7,044 nucleotides of DNA, taken from positions 1-7,044 of the forward strand of contig QNDZ01000086.1 of NCBI GenBank assembly GCA_003646055.1, read 5' to 3'. The translations under genes were made by a program, and so were the position numbers. Origin of the DNA: a bacterium. GTDB lineage: Bacteria > Hydrothermota > UBA3072 > B12-G15. The notes below the pieces were generated by a model. It ran no database searches. It was not told the origin of the DNA and was given only the letters and a program-made list of their open reading frames with translations. The first letter of the stretch is position 1; the number at the start of each line of letters is the position of its first letter. Positions 1-6,813 of this stretch are shown here, one piece after another.

Positions 1-3000
1 GGATGGACCCTTGGCCCTGATTTCAGGACGATATACCCTGATACTGTTAGAAACATATTGTTTATTGGTGCTCATGGTGGTGTGAATATTGTTGATAATT
101 CAGTTGTTGATTCTCTCAGTCTTTTAAGCAGTATTACAACAAAGTGGACAGTTGAAAAGATTTTTTACCAGAGTTCAAGAAATTTGTTGTTCATAGCGGA
201 TAGCGCAGGAGGACTTGAGATATGGAATGTATCAGACCCGGGAAATCCTTTTAAGGAGGGAAGTTGTAACACTCCGGGATTTGCAAATGACCTCTTTGTT
301 TCAGGGGATTATGCCTATGTCTCCTGCGATGATGGAGGGGTTGTGGTTGTTGATGTTAGTGTTCCTTCAAATCCTCAAGAAATTGCAAACCTTAATGTTT
401 CTGGAAGTGCTACATGTTTAACCTTATCAGGGAACTATCTGTATGTCTCTGACTATGGTTATTATTTAAGGATTTATGATGTGAGTGACCCTGCAAATAT
501 TTTTCAGGTTGGCACTTGCGATATTGATAGTGCCGTGGAGATTTACATAAAGGATTCATTGGCCTACGTTGCTAAAGGGTGGGATGGATTGAGTATTCTT
601 AACATAAGCAATCCAGTAAGCCCTACTGAGGTTGGTAGTTGTGCTACTTCTGGGCGCGCTGTAAGTGTTTTTGCGCTTGGTAATTATGCCTATGTTGCCT
701 ACATTACAAACCTGGAAGGCGGTCTTGAGATTATTGATGTAAGTGATCCTTCAAATCCTTATAAAGTTGGTTACTGGAAGAAGGATTTTTCTTATATTTG
801 TGATGTGTATGTTTCAGATGGATTATTGGCCTATGTGGCTGATCAAACCTTTGGCTTAAGAATTATTGATGTATCCTATCCTGAATGTGTTGAAGAGATT
901 GGTAGATATGACTCTTTTGGGGATACCAGAGATGTTGTTGTTAATGGTGATTATGCCTATATAGCTGATGGATATCCAGGTCTCAGGGTACTTGATATAA
1001 GCAAGCCCACCAACCCAATAGAAGTTGGGTTCTGTGACACCCCTGGTTTTGCAAGAGGTTTGTTCATTTCCGGTGGATATATCTATGTTGCTGATGATAT
1101 AGGTGGTCTTAGAATCCTTGACCTGAGTAATCCAGTAAAGCCTGTTGAAATATGTGCTTTTTCACCTCCTGGAAGTACAAAGGCAGTATTCGTCCAGGAT
1201 ACTTTTGCTTATTTAGCAATGGGAGATTCAGGATTGTGTATTGTCAATGTGGGTAATCCATCAGCACCCTTCCTTGTGGGAAGATATGATACACCAGGGT
1301 ATGCAAATGGTGTATATGTGGCTGGAGACTATGCCTATGTAGCTGATAAAGATTCAGGTTTGAGGGTGGTTGATGTTTCTGATGCCACCAATCCTTTTGA
1401 AGTTTCCTTTTTCAAGAATTCATGCCCTGTTTATTCTGTTTATATAGACAGTACTTATGCATATATAGCAAATGGAGACAATGGTTTGAGGATACTTGAT
1501 ATTTCAAACCCTGAAAACCCCTTTGAGGTTGGTTATTATGATTCACTGGACGGTGTAAAGGATGTTTGCCTGTCAGGAAATTATGCATCAATTATTAATA
1601 CCTACACAGTAAAGTTTGTGGATGTCTCTGATCCTGCCCATTGCATAGGTTTGGGAGATGACCAATCATCATTAAATGCTCAAAAGGTTTATTATTCAGG
1701 TGATTATGCATATATTGCCGATGGGAGTAATGGGATGAGAATCATATTTGTTGGTGACCCCCACGAGCCGCATCAGGTTGGTAGTCTTAGTGACCCCCCC
1801 AGTGGAATAATAACTGACATGGGAGTGAATGGGAATTATGTTTACCTTTTGAAGGGAAAGAAGTTACTTGTTATTGATATAACCAATCCACTTACCAGTC
1901 AAAGAGTAGGGTCCTATGATCTTTCCGATTTTGCAAAAGGTCTGATTGTGGTGGGTGATTATGCATATGTTGCTGACTATACAAGAGGCTTAAGAATTCT
2001 GGATATAAGTTCTCCTGAAAACCCTTATGAGGTTGGGTATTATGATACTCCAGGATATACCTGGGACGTTTTTTACTCGGATAGCCTCGTATATATTGCC
2101 GATGGAAGCGGTGGTTTTGAAATCGTTGATGTGACAAATCCAGCGAGTCCAACCTTTGTGAGCAGGCTTGATTCACCACCATATAAAGCAAGAGGGATTT
2201 ATGTGTACGATGGGATAGCTTATATTGCTGATTACGATAAAACTAATGGAGGATTGGAGATTATAGATGTCAGCGACCCTCAGAACCCCATGATAAGGGG
2301 TTATTATTCAATGAGTTCGCCGTTTAATGTGGTTGTTCTGGATGGTTATGCATATGTTACAAATGGTTCAAAGATATATGTTATTGATGTGCATGATTCA
2401 TCAAACCCCTCTCTGTGCTCAAGTTATTCAGTAGGCACACCCTCTCTATCCCTTTATAACGGATGCCTGCTCTCTGGAGAGGGTCATACTGGATTTCATG
2501 TATTTTCATTGTCCCAGCCAGAGAGCCTCTCAAGTGTAGGATTCTGGGAGTATGATTTTTCCAATCCGAGGACTGAAAACTATAATGGTTATTTTTATGT
2601 CTCAAATGGTTCAAATGGGTTCCACATTTTGAAATTTCAGGATTCTACTATTGCCTCACCTGAAAATCTTTTAGCAAATGGCTCCAATCCATCGCCCTTA
2701 ACACTTGATACAGTTTTCACCATCACCTGGAATAATCCAGAGGATATTTCAGGTATATGGAAGGCCTTTATAAAAATTGGGAGTCCACCTGAGGCAAACT
2801 TTGATACGACAGCCACCTATATGGCAAACCCATCAGAAATAACCTTGATTGATACTGTAACAGGTTTTATGCCACTGTATTTATGGCTTCAGGATTGCTA
2901 CGGGAATGTTGATTATAAAACTGCTGCAAGGGTTGATTTGAGAAGAATTGGTGGGGTTAATGTGAGGCAAATTTCAGACACAGAGTTTAACCAGGAAGAT

Positions 3001-4470
3001 ACAATACATATCACCCTTGAAATAATAGATAGTTCTGAATTTGTTGGTGGTAAGGTTTATTTCAGAAAGTATGGGACTGCCGCCTTTAATAACACTGAAT
3101 TTAATCTCATTGACCAGACAGATACTTCCTGGATTGTTGATGCACCCCTTCCTGATTCTCCCATTCGCGGATTTGAATATTACTGTATGATAGAGGTTGG
3201 TTCAGGAAGGGGAGAGATATTAGGTTCATCGGATTCTCCAATGAAAATCACTGTAACTGGGACAGCAACCATTAACACAGGGAAATGTAATTATCGGATG
3301 ATTTCATTTCCATGCATTGTAGAGAATTCTTCTGTACTTGAAGAGAATCTTGGAGACTATGATAAATCCAGGTGGAGAGCATTCTACTGGGAGAATGGTC
3401 AATATTCAGAATATCCAGAGGTTCCTTCTCCCACAGAAGGTCATGCACTCTGGCTTATTACCTCAGAGAAAGAGGAGATAACTGCAAGTATTAAGAGTTA
3501 TTTTGTTGATGGGGATTACTACGCCATACCACTTGAACCCGGGTGGAATCAGATAGGTAATCCTTTCTCTTTTTGTGTAGATTTGTATGATTGTATGGTA
3601 AGAAAAGGGGATTCCACCTTTCCTATCAGTTCCCAGGACTGGGTTGAGAGTAGACTGGTTAGATATGAACGTTCTTTTTATACTTCTACAAGATTTTTAA
3701 ATCCGTACGAGGGTTACTGGATAAAAAACAAAACATCAACCACTGTTTATTTCCTGGTTCCTCCAAGAGAAATCTGGAGAAAACATGGTATTTATAAGGA
3801 GGACCTTGGTAGTTATGGAAGAATATGGATTGATACTGACCGCGACAATGTATGGGGTATAGATTCATCTGCAAGTGATAAAATTGATAAACATGATTAT
3901 TCATCATGCCCTCCATTACCGGTTAAATCACCATCACTTTACTTTGTTTGTGATGGAGAGAAACTTGACTATGATATAAAGAAAGGGAGACCAAATGTAT
4001 GGACATTAAAACTGGATGACAACCCGGGAACTGTAAACCTATTCTGGAGTGTGGATAAATTCCCAGAGGATGCAAAATTGTATCTCCTTGATAAAACCAC
4101 GGGGATTTTGGTTGACATGAAGGAAGATACAACTCTCGCATTAACAGGGAACAGAGAACTGACAATCTTCCTTGATTCTCTTCCAACTCTATACTATGGA
4201 ATCCCATCCATCCATATTCTGTCAAATCCTGCTTATAAGGTTGTGAATCTAATCGCCCACCTGAGCTCTTCCAGCAGTGCAGAGGTTGAGGTTTATGACC
4301 TTAAGGGTGCACTTGTTTTCCAGAAAAAGATGAAGGTCGTTGGTATTGGTGCAAAAAATGAGGTTGTTATGGAGGTTGATTTCTCTCCCAATTCTTCAGG
4401 CATTTACTTTTACAGGGTTAAACAGAAAGGGGAATACATAGGTAATGGGAAGGTGGTGGTGATTAGATGA
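1..4470 (+). CDS. Giant LVIVD-repeat surface/secreted protein with C-terminal sorting domain (5'-truncated)
   Basis: The reading frame is open from base 1 to the TGA at 4468-4470, so the gene starts upstream of the window. The TTG at 58 lies inside the first repeat and is not a credible start. Visible order: about 21 LVIVD-type repeats (58-2643) with the pattern DYAYVAD..GLRIIDVSDP.NP.EVG; an Ig/Fn3-like segment (about 2650-2940) containing ISGIWKAFIKIGSPPEA and LYLWLQDCYGNVDY; a second beta-rich segment (about 2945-3260); a module with YRMISFP (3292) and LEPGWNQIGNPF (3532) ending near 3770; a segment with DTDRDNVWGID (3832) and LYFV; and a tail with VEVYDLKGALV and SGIYFYRVK. LVIVD repeats (PF08309) are known from bacterial and archaeal surface proteins and are predicted to form beta-propellers. 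The tail resembles T9SS type-A/Por-secretion or FlgD-Ig-like domains. I infer export across the outer membrane and a binding or structural role; the ligand is unknown and no catalytic motif is seen. It probably shares a transcript with the small gene at 4538. Confidence 0.9.
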   Translation, partial: GWTLGPDFRTIYPDTVRNILFIGAHGGVNIVDNSVVDSLSLLSSITTKWTVEKIFYQSSRNLLFIADSAGGLEIWNVSDPGNPFKEGSCNTPGFANDLFVSGDYAYVSCDDGGVVVVDVSVPSNPQEIANLNVSGSATCLTLSGNYLYVSDYGYYLRIYDVSDPANIFQVGTCDIDSAVEIYIKDSLAYVAKGWDGLSILNISNPVSPTEVGSCATSGRAVSVFALGNYAYVAYITNLEGGLEIIDVSDPSNPYKVGYWKKDFSYICDVYVSDGLLAYVADQTFGLRIIDVSYPECVEEIGRYDSFGDTRDVVVNGDYAYIADGYPGLRVLDISKPTNPIEVGFCDTPGFARGLFISGGYIYVADDIGGLRILDLSNPVKPVEICAFSPPGSTKAVFVQDTFAYLAMGDSGLCIVNVGNPSAPFLVGRYDTPGYANGVYVAGDYAYVADKDSGLRVVDVSDATNPFEVSFFKNSCPVYSVYIDSTYAYIANGDNGLRILDISNPENPFEVGYYDSLDGVKDVCLSGNYASIINTYTVKFVDVSDPAHCIGLGDDQSSLNAQKVYYSGDYAYIADGSNGMRIIFVGDPHEPHQVGSLSDPPSGIITDMGVNGNYVYLLKGKKLLVIDITNPLTSQRVGSYDLSDFAKGLIVVGDYAYVADYTRGLRILDISSPENPYEVGYYDTPGYTWDVFYSDSLVYIADGSGGFEIVDVTNPASPTFVSRLDSPPYKARGIYVYDGIAYIADYDKTNGGLEIIDVSDPQNPMIRGYYSMSSPFNVVVLDGYAYVTNGSKIYVIDVHDSSNPSLCSSYSVGTPSLSLYNGCLLSGEGHTGFHVFSLSQPESLSSVGFWEYDFSNPRTENYNGYFYVSNGSNGFHILKFQDSTIASPENLLANGSNPSPLTLDTVFTITWNNPEDISGIWKAFIKIGSPPEANFDTTATYMANPSEITLIDTVTGFMPLYLWLQDCYGNVDYKTAARVDLRRIGGVNVRQISDTEFNQEDTIHITLEIIDSSEFVGGKVYFRKYGTAAFNNTEFNLIDQTDTSWIVDAPLPDSPIRGFEYYCMIEVGSGRGEILGSSDSPMKITVTGTATINTGKCNYRMISFPCIVENSSVLEENLGDYDKSRWRAFYWENGQYSEYPEVPSPTEGHALWLITSEKEEITASIKSYFVDGDYYAIPLEPGWNQIGNPFSFCVDLYDCMVRKGDSTFPISSQDWVESRLVRYERSFYTSTRFLNPYEGYWIKNKTSTTVYFLVPPREIWRKHGIYKEDLGSYGRIWIDTDRDNVWGIDSSASDKIDKHDYSSCPPLPVKSPSLYFVCDGEKLDYDIKKGRPNVWTLKLDDNPGTVNLFWSVDKFPEDAKLYLLDKTTGILVDMKEDTTLALTGNRELTIFLDSLPTLYYGIPSIHILSNPAYKVVNLIAHLSSSSSAEVEVYDLKGALVFQKKMKVVGIGAKNEVVMEVDFSPNSSGIYFYRVKQKGEYIGNGKVVVIR
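58..2643 (+). repeat. About 21 tandem LVIVD/beta-propeller-type protein repeats
   Basis: A unit of about 42 codons (about 126 bp) recurs. Taking the 'DYAYVAD'-equivalent strand as the start of each unit, units begin near 58, 184, 307, 433, 556, 682, 823, 949, 1075, 1201, 1327, 1453, 1579, 1702, 1834, 1957, 2083, 2215, 2344, 2464 and 2587. The consensus is [DN]YAYVAD..GLRI[IL]D[VI]S[DN]P.NP.EVG.YDTPG followed by a hydrophobic strand. The best copies are at 949, 1327, 1453 and 1957. Degenerate copies, with YAYVAD or NP lost, are at 58, 1579, 1834, 2464 and 2587. Copies alike in protein, such as those at 1453 and 1957, differ at many synonymous sites, so the array is old and held by selection rather than recently amplified. 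Unit boundaries were set by eye; the exact count could be off by one. Confidence 0.88.
4222..4467 (+). other. C-terminal T9SS type-A/FlgD-Ig-like sorting domain
   Basis: The last 82 residues of the giant protein have the layout of Por-secretion tails: an opening SNP, a hydrophobic strand, the central VEVYDLKGALVF strand-turn, then SPNSSGIYFYRVK and a final GNGKVVVIR. In the Bacteroidetes-type systems such domains direct cargo through the type IX secretion system and are usually removed as the cargo is attached to the surface. The match is to the family pattern recalled by eye. FlgD-Ig-like domains (PF13860) share this shape, so secretion by T9SS is an inference until T9SS genes are found in the same genome. 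Confidence 0.72.
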
Positions 4471-4522
4471 CACTGGTAATGAATAGAGGGCGTGATACGA
4501 TGAAGAGAGATACGTTGGATAG

Positions 4523-4530
4523 AAAGGAGG
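4523..4530 (+). promoter_or_regulatory. Strong Shine-Dalgarno that fixes a GTG start at 4538
   Basis: AAAGGAGG lies 7 bases before the GTG at 4538, which is ideal strength and spacing. No such site precedes the in-frame ATG at 4559, seven codons further in, so the GTG is preferred. The site sits in the 67-bp gap after the giant gene, a purine-rich stretch in which I see no terminator or convincing promoter; this supports co-transcription. Confidence 0.75.
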
Positions 4531-4537
4531 AGGGAAG

Positions 4538-4861
4538 GTGTTATTAGTAATACTGTTGATGAATGACGGTTTGTTTTATTCCTCAAACAATATTAAGGCA
4601 TGTTTTTATTCCAGCATATTATTTCAGAATGATTCAACCCAGAACTCTTCTGAGAAGATGTTTTCACCTTCAGAAGATGTTAAGAATGATTCACTGATTA
4701 CCCAGGAAAAAACAAAATTAACAACCCTCAAAAAGACACTTATTGTATCAGGTGGCGTTGTTGTTGTAGGTGTTATTGCATATTTTTTCTGGAGATACTA
4801 TCATGGGCAAGAAAACGCTCCTTTTCTTCCCCTTCCCATTCCCCCGCCTCCTCCCCAGTAA
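4538..4861 (+). CDS. Small single-pass membrane protein with proline-rich C-terminus, unknown function
   Basis: I do not recognise this 107-residue protein. It starts at GTG behind a strong ribosome binding site and ends at TAA. A short hydrophobic N-terminus (LLVILL, residues 2-7) could be a weak signal peptide. A polar, Ser/Asn/Asp/Lys-rich stretch follows (about 31-60). There is one clear transmembrane helix at about 67-85 (TLIVSGGVVVVGVIAYFFW), flanked by KK before and RYYHG after. The tail, residues 95-106, is proline-rich and ends PIPPPPPQ. The gene lies 67 bp after the giant surface protein in the same orientation, so it may be its envelope partner or assembly accessory; that is inferred from position only. 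Its last 89 bases overlap the opposite-strand ykvA-like gene tail to tail, so one of the two 3' ends is unusual. The helix and the start site argue that it is real. Confidence 0.65.
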   Translation: MLLVILLMNDGLFYSSNNIKACFYSSILFQNDSTQNSSEKMFSPSEDVKNDSLITQEKTKLTTLKKTLIVSGGVVVVGVIAYFFWRYYHGQENAPFLPLPIPPPPPQ

Positions 4862-5129
4862 GTGCCTTTTCTCTGCATTCAGTTAATACTTTCCTGGAGA
4901 TAAATTTACTCACAATCAATATTCCAAAGGATATAATAATAAGGTCATCAAGTTGTCCAAGAAGAGGTATCCAGTCGGGTATAATATCAACAGGGGATAG
5001 AGCATAAATAATAATTACCCAGAGGATAAATCTTGCAAACCTCGGGGTATCAGGGTGTCTGTATATACACGAGAAGACCTTTACCCAGTGCTTTGATGTT
5101 TTCAGAATGCCTTTCAAAAGACCCTTCAT
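4773..5129 (-). CDS. YkvA-like DUF1232 membrane protein
   Basis: This 118-residue protein matches the YkvA/DUF1232 family (PF06803). The signature ALSPVDIIPDWIPLLGQLDD is at residues 43-62, preceded by a hydrophobic helix at about 33-44 and followed by a second at about 63-76, then VLTECREKA, where the family core usually ends. Residues 90-118 form an extra acidic, Glu-rich tail, and this is the part overlapping the plus-strand small gene. Family function is not established; members are small integral membrane proteins. The start is uncertain. The ATG at 5129 has no usable ribosome binding site because the FTCD terminator lies directly before it. A TTG at codon 5 (5117) has AAGGG 4 bases upstream and is an alternative. 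No promoter is evident in the 28-bp gap, so expression may rely on readthrough or on a promoter inside the FTCD gene. Confidence 0.85.
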   Translation of the reverse strand: MKGLLKGILKTSKHWVKVFSCIYRHPDTPRFARFILWVIIIYALSPVDIIPDWIPLLGQLDDLIIISFGILIVSKFISRKVLTECREKALTGEEAGEWEGEEKERFLAHDSISRKNMQ

Positions 5130-5132
5130 AAT

Positions 5133-5159
5133 AAAAAAGGGGGGAAACCTCCCCCCTTT
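5133..5159 (-). terminator. Rho-independent terminator of the ftsB-like/FTCD unit
   Basis: On the minus strand a 9-bp perfect stem, AAAGGGGGG with CCCCCCTTT, encloses the 6-base loop AGGTTT (5150-5145). The T-run extends to six Ts (5138-5133), three of them in the stem. The hairpin begins inside the FTCD stop codon (TAA, 5160-5158) and ends 3 bases before the presumed ykvA start at 5129. On the plus strand the same stem is followed by only three Ts, so termination is expected mainly for minus-strand transcripts. Confidence 0.85.
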
Positions 5160-6813
5160 AAAGGTTTTCCTCCAGATACTTCATCACCTTATCCCTGATT
5201 TCATCAGATTTCTTCCTTACATTTTCAAGCACCTCTTTTGCCTCTTTAAGAACATTCTCCTTAAACTCTTCATCCTTTATTCCAGGGACATTTATGATTA
5301 CATTCATATATGCTGATTCTGCTGCTGCCTTTGCTGAAATTGCAGCAACACCTGCATCAGAGATTGAGTTCTTGTTTCCCTTTTCTACAACAACATTCGC
5401 CACTTCAAGCAGTTTCTCCGTGAGTTTGAGGGTTTCCAGTGGAACAGATGTTGCCTTTTTGGTTGCCTCTTCTATTGCCTTTTCTTTTGCTTCTGCCTCC
5501 TCATCTGTTCCAGAGGGCATCTTCATTGCATCCATAACACTGTTGAAAGCCTCTGTATCCTCCTCAATCAGGCTCAAGAACCTGTCTTTCAATTTCTGTG
5601 CCTCAATACCCGCTGCAGCAATCTCATCATTGAATTCCTTATAACCCTTTTTGTTGTATGTGAGATTGGCAACCATTGAGGATAGGGATGCTGAGAGTGT
5701 CCCAATCAGGGCTGCAACAGAGCCTCCACCTGGTGCAGGTGATTCTGAAGATAGTTCATCTGCAAAATCATCTATCCTCATGGCTGTGAGGTTTTTCTCC
5801 TTTGCAATCCTGTATTCAATGATTTTTTCTTCTGGTTTGAATGGGTGGGTCTGGTCCATTCCCATTGAAAGGACAGCAATATGTATGAGTTCCTTCTCAG
5901 GAACAGCAGGACACTTCCCCATCTTCTCAAGGAAGTGCCTACCAGATTCAAGCATAGCCTCTTTTGGTATGAGCCCAACAAGTTCACTCCCTGTGATTCT
6001 CAATCCAAGCCCCTCAGCCTCTTCACTTGCCACCTCAAACAGTTTCCAGAGGGGAGTAATCTTGTAGTTTGTAAGATTCACGGAAATCTGGGCATATCCA
6101 TACTCTGGAATATACCATCCAATGGCCCTTACTGCCTTCAGTCTTCCTGGAACCCTCTCCTTTGTTCCATCCTTTTTCTTCACAATCCTTCCCTTCTCCC
6201 TGATTCTCAATGCAACCCTGTGTGCAAGTTTTCTGTCCCTTGTATTCACATTCAGGTTGTAGGCAATAAGGAATTCCCTTGCACCAATCACAGTAGCACC
6301 TGATTTTGGATTGAAAACAGGTTCACCAAAGTCAGGCTTCCATTCAGGGTCTTTCAGTTTTTCAGGCAGACCTTCATATTCTCCAGCCCTTATATCTGCA
6401 AGGCTCCTTCTTTCAGACCTTGTTGCTGCCTCTTCATAGAGATAGACAGGTATGCCAAGTTCCCTTGCCACCCTTTCTCCAACCTCTTTTGCTATCTGGA
6501 CACAGTCCTCCATTGTTACACCACTCACAGGAACAAAAGGACAGACATCGGTTGCACCCATCCTTGGATGTGCACCCTTGTGTTTGCTCATGTCAATGAG
6601 TTCTGCTGCCTTTTTTATTGCTCTGAATGCTGCCTCTTTCACTGCCTCTGGTGTGCCCACGAATGTAACAACAGTCCTGTTTGTATCTGCACCAGGGTCA
6701 ACATCAAGGAGAATTGCACCTTCAACCTTCTCAATCTCGTCTGTTATCTGTTTTATTATTCCCATGTCTCTCCCTTCAGAGAAATTCGGCACGCATTCAA
6801 CGATTTTGTTCAT
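5158..6813 (-). CDS. ftcD: Bifunctional glutamate formimidoyltransferase / formimidoyltetrahydrofolate cyclodeaminase
   Basis: This cytoplasmic folate enzyme moves the formimino group of N-formimino-L-glutamate (from histidine breakdown) to tetrahydrofolate, then deaminates 5-formimino-THF to 5,10-methenyl-THF and ammonia. The 551 residues compare with about 541 in mammalian FTCD. N-terminal transferase subdomain, about 1-180: starts MNKIVECVPNFSEGRD and carries KHKGAHPRMGATDVCPF, with His82 at the same number as the catalytic His82 of the porcine enzyme. Second transferase subdomain, about 181-300: LNVNTRD, GWYIPEYGYAQISVNLTNY. Linker about 301-344. Cyclodeaminase domain, about 345-545: SPAPGGGSVAAL (358-369), MVANLTYNKKGY, EEDTEAFNSVMDA (418-430), GNKNSISDAGVAA (479-491). 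The start is fixed by an excellent ribosome binding site. The ATG overlaps the stop of the upstream ftsB-like gene, indicating one operon with translational coupling. No hut genes are in view. Confidence 0.96.
   Translation of the reverse strand: MNKIVECVPNFSEGRDMGIIKQITDEIEKVEGAILLDVDPGADTNRTVVTFVGTPEAVKEAAFRAIKKAAELIDMSKHKGAHPRMGATDVCPFVPVSGVTMEDCVQIAKEVGERVARELGIPVYLYEEAATRSERRSLADIRAGEYEGLPEKLKDPEWKPDFGEPVFNPKSGATVIGAREFLIAYNLNVNTRDRKLAHRVALRIREKGRIVKKKDGTKERVPGRLKAVRAIGWYIPEYGYAQISVNLTNYKITPLWKLFEVASEEAEGLGLRITGSELVGLIPKEAMLESGRHFLEKMGKCPAVPEKELIHIAVLSMGMDQTHPFKPEEKIIEYRIAKEKNLTAMRIDDFADELSSESPAPGGGSVAALIGTLSASLSSMVANLTYNKKGYKEFNDEIAAAGIEAQKLKDRFLSLIEEDTEAFNSVMDAMKMPSGTDEEAEAKEKAIEEATKKATSVPLETLKLTEKLLEVANVVVEKGNKNSISDAGVAAISAKAAAESAYMNVIINVPGIKDEEFKENVLKEAKEVLENVRKKSDEIRDKVMKYLEENL

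Noticed and set aside
58..60. TTG as the start of the giant protein
   Set aside because: The frame is open to base 1, the codon sits inside a repeat strand (RNILFIGAHGG), and there is no ribosome binding site before it.
58..2643. A recent DNA-level tandem duplication or CRISPR-like array
   Set aside because: The periodicity of about 126 bp is at protein level only; units differ at many synonymous positions, and there are no short identical repeats with spacers.
3832..3864. DTDRDNVWGID as an EF-hand or dockerin-type calcium site
   Set aside because: The acidic spacing is suggestive, but it falls in a stretch that looks like a recurring surface-protein segment (D..N..G....A.D..D....PP), and there is no second motif or helix pair.
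1892..4225. Minus-strand open frames inside the giant gene (1892-2191, 2381-2614, 3686-3916, 3923-4225)
   Set aside because: They lie wholly within a conserved repeat or module coding region, have no recognisable domains, and are His/Gln/Leu-rich as expected for shadows.
5107..5316. Plus-strand 69-residue open frame across the terminator and ftcD 3' end
   Set aside because: It crosses the hairpin and is antisense to ftcD; Lys/Phe/Ile-rich composition comes from the terminator and reversed coding sequence.
5294..6303. Plus-strand open frames at 5294-5644, 5651-6067 and 5881-6303
   Set aside because: They are antisense shadows of the well-supported ftcD gene, with low-complexity or unfamiliar products and no ribosome binding sites I could support.
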